A DNA stretch of 39,586 nucleotides from Bacteroidia bacterium (lineage in GTDB: Bacteria; Bacteroidota; Bacteroidia; Cytophagales; Cyclobacteriaceae): assembly GCA_030426345.1 (NCBI GenBank), contig JAUHYU010000046.1, positions 1 through 39,586 on the forward strand. Reading direction: 5' to 3'. A program made the translations under genes and the position numbers. The notes beneath the pieces are model-generated. The model had not been told where the DNA came from, did not search any database, and worked only from the letters and a program-made list of their open reading frames with translations. Numbering within the stretch: position 1 is the stretch's first letter; each line of letters starts with the position of its first letter. This document shows, in pieces, positions 35,031 to 39,586 of the stretch.

Positions 35031-36452
35031 ATGTCAGAAAACACAAGCAAAAAAACATTCTCCAAGAAAATTTCCTTTTGGAATAAGCTAAAAGATGCCA
35101 TCGGGGGTACGGAAGAAGACTATACCAAGATCAGCCTAAAAAAAGCTATCTTTCTTTTAGCTGTACCTATGATTTTGGAGTTGGTCATGGAATCTACTTT
35201 TGCTGTGGTGGATATCTACTTTGTTGGGAAATTGGGTGCATCTGCCGTGGCTACTGTTGGACTTACGGAAACTTATCTATTCCTACTTTACTCTATAGCC
35301 ATGGGGTTGTCAACAGCAGTTACAGCTATTGTTGCACGTAGAGTCGGTGAGAAAAAGGGTTTGGAGGCAAGTACATCAGCCGTTCAATCGATCATTTTAG
35401 CATTGTTAGCCTCCCTTCCATTCGCTCTTGCCGGAATTTTCTATTCAAAGGAATTGTTGATGCTGATGGGCGCAGATTCTTGGGCTATCCAAGAAGGGTA
35501 TCGCTATACCCAATGGATGCTCGGCGGCAATGTGGTGATCATGTTATTATTTGTCATTAATGCAGTATTCCGTGGAGCTGGCGATGCTGCCATTGCGATG
35601 CGCATTCTATGGATTTCTAATGGCATTAATATCATTTTAGACCCAATACTCATTTTTGGATGGGGGTCGATCCCTGCCTTGGGAATTGAAGGAGCTGCAA
35701 TTGCCACCAACATCGGCAGAGGCATCGGGGTCTTGACACAACTCTGGATTCTCTTCAAAGGAGGAAAACACATTCGCATCTTGGTGTCACAGTTATCTGT
35801 GGATGTAAAAATAATGTTCCATGTTTTTCAGACTTCGCTTGGTGGCATCGGACAAATGTTAATTGCCATGACATCTTGGATTTTTCTAATGAGAATACTT
35901 GCTGATCTGGGAAGTGAAACTGTGGCGGCGTCAACGATAGTGATCCGCATCATGATGTTTACCATGATGCCGGCCTGGGGATTGTCCAATGCCGCTGCGA
36001 CACTCGTAGGTCAGAACTTGGGAGCGGGACAACCTGATCGTGCCGAGTCATCCGTATGGAAAATCGGGGTTTATAACATGATCTTTTTGGTGAGCGTTTC
36101 CTTAATCTATTTTATTTTTAGCCACACGCTCATGGAAATTTTCACCTTTGACCCCAAGGTCATTGCCATTGGCTCTGAGTGGCTACGCATACTTTCATAT
36201 TCCTATTTTATTTATGGGTGGTGGATGGTGTCTGTTCAAGCATTTAACGGCGCAGGCGATACGAAAACACCAACTAAAATCAACTTGGTTTTCTTTTGGT
36301 TGATACAAATTCCACTGTCATATTTTTTGGCCATTACACTTGGATGGCAACATACGGGTGTATTTTGGGCAGTACTCATTTCAGAAGCTTCGGTTGGCCT
36401 CTTTACACTTTGGTTGTTTACAAGGGGCAAATGGAAAACCGCAAAAGTCTAA
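35031..36452 (+). CDS. MATE-family multidrug efflux transporter
   Basis: A 473-aa transporter with twelve predicted helices in two homologous halves. A 30-residue basic N-terminal extension precedes the first helix (AIFLLAVPMILELVMESTF, about 40-60). Other MATE marks are VDIYFVGKLGASAVATVGLTE, VNAVFRGAGDAAIAMR in the first half and VQAFNGAGDTKTPTKINLVFFW in the second. It probably exports cationic drugs against sodium or protons. The 97-base spacer before it and the 20-base spacer after it suggest it may be transcribed with the DUF1801 gene. Confidence 0.94.
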   Translation: MSENTSKKTFSKKISFWNKLKDAIGGTEEDYTKISLKKAIFLLAVPMILELVMESTFAVVDIYFVGKLGASAVATVGLTETYLFLLYSIAMGLSTAVTAIVARRVGEKKGLEASTSAVQSIILALLASLPFALAGIFYSKELLMLMGADSWAIQEGYRYTQWMLGGNVVIMLLFVINAVFRGAGDAAIAMRILWISNGINIILDPILIFGWGSIPALGIEGAAIATNIGRGIGVLTQLWILFKGGKHIRILVSQLSVDVKIMFHVFQTSLGGIGQMLIAMTSWIFLMRILADLGSETVAASTIVIRIMMFTMMPAWGLSNAAATLVGQNLGAGQPDRAESSVWKIGVYNMIFLVSVSLIYFIFSHTLMEIFTFDPKVIAIGSEWLRILSYSYFIYGWWMVSVQAFNGAGDTKTPTKINLVFFWLIQIPLSYFLAITLGWQHTGVFWAVLISEASVGLFTLWLFTRGKWKTAKV

Positions 36453-36472
36453 TATCATAACCCAAGAATAAA

Positions 36473-36844
36473 ATGAAATCTAAAGCAATTGACGTTTATA
36501 TCAATGGATTTTCAAGGGAAGTTCAAGTACTTTTACAGGACATCAGAACATGTATTGCAGATGCCGCACCTGGAGCTGAAGAGTGTATCAACTACGGTAT
36601 TCCTACATTTAAAATTCATGGAAATTTGGTGCATTTTGCAGGCTACAAAGGTTATATAGGGTTTTACCCTGCGCCATCCGGCATCAAGGAATTTCAAGAA
36701 GAGCTTTCTGATTATAAAATGGCCAAGGGATCAGTTCAGTTTCCGTTGGATCAGCCGATTCCATTGGCTCTTATTTCAAAAATTGTAAAATTCAGAGTAA
36801 AGGAAAATCAATTAAATGCGAAGCAATCGAAAAAGATAAAATAG
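36473..36844 (+). CDS. DUF1801 (YdhG/YobT-like) protein
   Basis: A 123-aa cytoplasmic protein of the DUF1801 fold, an iron-sulfur-scaffold-like alpha/beta domain. Characteristic blocks are DVYINGFSREVQVLLQDIRTCI, APGAEECINYGIPTFKIHG, HFAGYKGYIGFYPAPSG and KGSVQFPLDQPIPLALISKIVKFR. No catalytic residues are known. It lies 20 bases after the MATE gene and 42 before the helicase, so it may share their transcript. Small families of this kind have been found beside transporters and regulators without a demonstrated function. Confidence 0.88.
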   Translation: MKSKAIDVYINGFSREVQVLLQDIRTCIADAAPGAEECINYGIPTFKIHGNLVHFAGYKGYIGFYPAPSGIKEFQEELSDYKMAKGSVQFPLDQPIPLALISKIVKFRVKENQLNAKQSKKIK

Positions 36845-36886
36845 CATTATAATCGCCCCTACAAGTAAATGTAATACCTTTGCCAA

Positions 36887-38200
36887 ATGGCAGAAAAACG
36901 CAAAAATATAGAGTCCATTCTACAGAAATTAGGGATTGACAAGCTCAACCCAATGCAGGAAAGTGCCCACAAGGCAATCCTTTCCAATGCAGAAACCGTA
37001 CTTTTGTCGCCTACCGGCACCGGAAAAACTCTCGCATTTTTACTACCAATCTTAGCCGGACTAAATACCAAAATAGATGGGATTCAAGTATTGATCTTAG
37101 TTCCATCCAGAGAACTCGCAATCCAGATAGAGCAGGTCACAAGGGAAATGGGCAGCGGCTTTAAAACCAACGCTGTGTATGGTGGCAGGGCAGGTTCCAA
37201 AGATAAAATTGATCTGAAGCACTCTCCCACAATTCTTATTGGCACCCCGGGCAGGGTCGCAGACCATATCAGAAGAGAAAATTTTTCCACAAAGAACATC
37301 AGTACGCTGGTACTAGATGAATTCGACAAATCGTTGGAGGTGGGTTTTGAAAGGGAAATGAAGGAAATAATCTCTGCCCTGCTAACCGTCAAAAAAAAGA
37401 TACTGACGTCTGCCACGCAAAAGGTAGAAATCCCCGGGTTCATGCGCTTAAGAAACCCTGTGCAGTTGGATTTTCTTGGCGAAAAGCAAACCCAATTAAC
37501 ACTCAAAATAGTTGAATCCCCCACTCAAAACAAGCTGGAAACCCTTGTAAACCTGCTTGGACATATTGGCGATGCGAGTGGGATTGTGTTTTGCAATCTA
37601 AAAGATACAATCCATATTGTAAGTGATTTCATGGAAAATAAGGGCATTAGCCATGCTTGTTTTTATGGAGGGCTGGAGCAAATAGACAGGGAACGCGCCT
37701 TGATAAAATTCAGAAATGGAACGTATAAAATATTACTCGCCACGGATTTGGCAGCGAGGGGCATAGACGTTCCGGCTATGGACTTTATTATTCATTATGA
37801 ACTTCCGGCCAGAAAAGATGAATTTATTCATAGAAACGGCCGCACCGCCAGAATGCAAAGTAGCGGTACTGCTTATATTTTGAAATGGAAAAATGAATCA
37901 CTCCCCGGATTTATTGTTGGTGCTGAGATGGAAAAGATCAAACCCTCCAATCAACCTACTCAAAGCTTATGGAAAACGCTTTACATTTCTGGAGGCAGAA
38001 AGGATAAAATATCCAAGGGAGATATTGCAGGTTTGTTTTTCAAACAGGGAGCACTCCAAAAAGATGAGTTGGGAACAATTGAACTAAAGCAAGATTGCGC
38101 CTTTGTAGCAGTGCCGAATTCAAAAGCCAACGGATTGATTTCCAAATTGAACAATAGCCGGCTTAAAAAGAAAAAGGTCAGGATCAGCCTTTTAAACTAA
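36887..38200 (+). CDS. DEAD-box-like RNA helicase with DbpA C-terminal domain
   Basis: A 437-aa ATP-dependent RNA helicase. Q-motif KLNPMQ, Walker A SPTGTGKT (41-48), PSRELAIQ, GGR, TPGR, motif II DEFD (144-147) where most members have DEAD, motif III TSAT, ATDLAARGID, and motif VI HRNGRTARM (about 315) in place of HRIGRTGR. The last 70 residues (from LYISGGRKDKISKGD) are the DbpA RNA-binding domain, which points to an action on ribosomal RNA, like DbpA with 23S rRNA. Bacteroidota often carry this shorter DEFD variant. It ends 33 bases before the convergent hypothetical gene. Confidence 0.92.
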   Translation: MAEKRKNIESILQKLGIDKLNPMQESAHKAILSNAETVLLSPTGTGKTLAFLLPILAGLNTKIDGIQVLILVPSRELAIQIEQVTREMGSGFKTNAVYGGRAGSKDKIDLKHSPTILIGTPGRVADHIRRENFSTKNISTLVLDEFDKSLEVGFEREMKEIISALLTVKKKILTSATQKVEIPGFMRLRNPVQLDFLGEKQTQLTLKIVESPTQNKLETLVNLLGHIGDASGIVFCNLKDTIHIVSDFMENKGISHACFYGGLEQIDRERALIKFRNGTYKILLATDLAARGIDVPAMDFIIHYELPARKDEFIHRNGRTARMQSSGTAYILKWKNESLPGFIVGAEMEKIKPSNQPTQSLWKTLYISGGRKDKISKGDIAGLFFKQGALQKDELGTIELKQDCAFVAVPNSKANGLISKLNNSRLKKKKVRISLLN

Positions 38201-38233
38201 AATTCCCTTTTCAGACCATTTGAATCAGGAAAG

Positions 38234-38926
38234 TTAATTTCTCTTTGTCAAAGCGGAATATCCCATAGATTTATCATTTCGGAAGGTCTCGCTTTTGACC
38301 ATCCCGACATCCTCGACTAACCAATCCATCGATTGAAATTCCCGGGTCATATTAATCCCCATTTTACTTTTTACGATGGATTTACTACTGATTTTCATCG
38401 CCTTAAAAGTACCGGCAGGAGTATCTACAGATTCTTCCGATTCTACTTTTCTATCTACAATATTGACCGTAATAGTCATAGCAATGGGGCTACCTGTAAC
38501 AGTAAGTGTGATGCTGCCATCTTTCAAAGATTGCCCCGGAGAGAGACTGGATGGGTATTCCAGATTCTCGGCCTCTATCTGTATTTCATAATTCTTCATA
38601 GCCTCCATTTGCTCTGCCGGAATGAACTGACGCATATCATACAATAACGTGCCGCCATCACAGGTCATATCTAACTTAGAATCATGGATTTTCTTGCCTT
38701 TTTTATCATATAGTTGAACATCAAGTGTGGCATCAAACCCATTGGCCGAAGCGTCATATTTAGACACTTTCATTTGTTGCTTGCCTTGTAACTTTCCTTT
38801 TGGACTAAAACTACCATATTCCCATTCCATGCCTTCTCGCAAGGGAAAGTAGGAATTGCATTGGGCAAAAGTTTCGAAAGAGATACAAAAAAACAGGATG
38901 GCACTTACGTAAAATAAATATTTCAT
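38234..38926 (-). CDS. Secreted hypothetical protein (TapB/DUF3108-like)
   Basis: A 230-aa exported protein with a clear signal peptide ending in FETFAQ. The mature start CNSYFPLREGMEWEYGSFSPKGK (given here in two parts, CNSYFPLREGMEWEYG and SFSPKGK) and the pattern VDTPAGTFKAMKISSKS are typical of a TapB/DUF3108-like beta-rich group common in Bacteroidota, where the substrate or ligand is unknown. It is convergent with the helicase gene (33 bases apart) and is not linked to the desaturase upstream, 129 bases away. Confidence 0.75.
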   Translation of the reverse strand: MKYLFYVSAILFFCISFETFAQCNSYFPLREGMEWEYGSFSPKGKLQGKQQMKVSKYDASANGFDATLDVQLYDKKGKKIHDSKLDMTCDGGTLLYDMRQFIPAEQMEAMKNYEIQIEAENLEYPSSLSPGQSLKDGSITLTVTGSPIAMTITVNIVDRKVESEESVDTPAGTFKAMKISSKSIVKSKMGINMTREFQSMDWLVEDVGMVKSETFRNDKSMGYSALTKRN

Positions 38927-39055
38927 GATTGGTAAGATTTTTGGTTTTACCGAAAATTAGCAAAGAAAGCCTTGCAATGCAATTGCACCATCGGCATTGA
39001 GTTTAAATTTTAGATAGTTGCACCTAGCCCCCTGAAGGCCCAAGTCGCTAAACCG

Positions 39056-39586
39056 CTAACTCCCTTGAGGATAAATCCTCGCAGTTCGATGTTTCATTAT
39101 TTTGATGGCCTCTTCCTTGGAGCTGAACATGCCATTGATGTTTACAAGGTGGTCAGCGAGTACATCGTATTTTTTGGCCATCAGGTTTTTCCATACGAAA
39201 AGGAACTCTACACCATCAAAAACCAGTGCCATGTTTTTGGCATATTCATCAAGATTTTCTCGAAGGTGCGCTGGGTGCTGAGTCCAGTGCATGGCAGGCT
39301 TGATGTGGTGACTGATGTGGTAACCATCGTTCCAGCACTTGACATTGTATTTGGCATTGATACACGTAATACTGTTTTTATAATCGTTTCCAGGGTCATC
39401 AGGATCTACAAATGAATGTTGCGCCCAGTTGCCCATCATCATGATCAACCTAGAAATCAAGAAAGGCAGTATGAACACCATGACCGTGGCAGGCCAGTTT
39501 ACAAAGCAAAGACCAATGCAAGCAATTATAAAAACCAATTCGCCGCGCATCACCCTTCTGCTCAGTTTCTTTTGCTTTCGGATATT
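39056..39586 (-). CDS. Fatty acid desaturase, C-terminal fragment (runs off right edge)
   Basis: The open reading frame continues to the end of the window, giving 176 residues up to the edge; a GTG at 39553 is not the start. Visible are a membrane segment (FIIACIGLCFVNWPATVMVFILPFL), the family histidine box GNWAQHSFVD and the HxxHH-type DGYHISHHIKPAMHW, which coordinate the diiron site of membrane-bound acyl desaturases. The first histidine box must lie outside the window. It probably introduces double bonds into membrane acyl chains; regiospecificity is not predictable. Confidence 0.9.
   Translation of the reverse strand, partial: NIRKQKKLSRRVMRGELVFIIACIGLCFVNWPATVMVFILPFLISRLIMMMGNWAQHSFVDPDDPGNDYKNSITCINAKYNVKCWNDGYHISHHIKPAMHWTQHPAHLRENLDEYAKNMALVFDGVEFLFVWKNLMAKKYDVLADHLVNINGMFSSKEEAIKIMKHRTARIYPQGS

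Noticed and set aside
38680-38705. Sequence resembling the dispersed repeat (ATGGATTTTCTTGCC plus T run)
   Set aside because: The GAGGGC core is absent and the stretch is explained by the coding sequence KKGKKIHDSK.
1-39586. CRISPR array, tRNA, rRNA, phage genes or insertion sequences
   Set aside because: No spaced direct repeats, cloverleaf, rRNA-like segment, integrase or transposase frame was found on either strand.

Overview
The window looks like a chromosomal segment of a Bacteroidota member, most likely of the Cytophagales type. The signs are a type IX secretion (T9SS) surface-protein locus with a CHU_C/type-B C-terminal domain, a PorP/SprF protein and an OmpA/PD40 protein, a Bacteroidota-style kbl/short-chain Tdh pair, promoter-like sequences of the TTG-N19..21-TAnnTTTG type, weak ribosome binding sites and modest GC content. 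I see no rRNA, tRNA, CRISPR array, phage gene or insertion sequence. Assignment to a genus is not possible from the sequence alone.

Layout. 1-3534 (minus): a TetR-controlled RND efflux operon (tetR, TolC-like, HlyD-like lipoprotein adaptor, RND pump running off the left edge) with a clear palindromic operator in front of tetR. 3730-5550: an alpha/beta hydrolase, a small hypothetical gene and a MORN-repeat secreted protein. 5615-8389: threonine catabolism (kbl and tdh, divergent) and thioredoxin. 8545-12732: an unusual DNA polymerase III alpha subunit with a fused N-terminal DEDDh exonuclease and a decayed PHP domain. 12733-16465: an accessory stretch of three lipoproteins separated by repeat-rich spacers. 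16466-18815 (minus): glycosyltransferase 2, ECF sigma factor and rsmG in one operon. 18929-22786 (plus): tgt, an LptF/LptG permease, an EamA transporter with an apparent frameshift, and a PAP2 phosphatase, with very short or overlapping junctions. 22783-24428 (minus): fabI and ispE. 24429-25202: a 774-bp AT-rich spacer ending in a promoter. 25203-30661 (plus): T9SS type-B substrate, PorP/SprF and OmpA genes. 30681-33650 (minus): an ECF sigma factor and a TonB-dependent receptor. 33848-38200 (plus): AI-2E transporter, MATE efflux protein, DUF1801 protein and a DbpA-like helicase. 38234-39586 (minus): a secreted hypothetical protein and a fatty acid desaturase running off the right edge.

The most noteworthy items are the exonuclease-DnaE fusion, whose PHP metal ligands are largely replaced; a family of about eight short repeats (core ATGGATTTTGAGGGCTTTT), all in the same orientation between 5.5 and 16.8 kb, some forming terminator-like hairpins and two lying inside the kbl and rsmG coding regions in the same frame; a Tgt lacking the three zinc-binding cysteines; the T9SS surface-protein trio; and the frameshift in the EamA gene. 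Housekeeping genes (dnaE, tgt, fabI, ispE, rsmG, trxA) dominate, so this reads as core chromosome with a small lipoprotein/repeat island and a surface-protein locus rather than as a mobile region.
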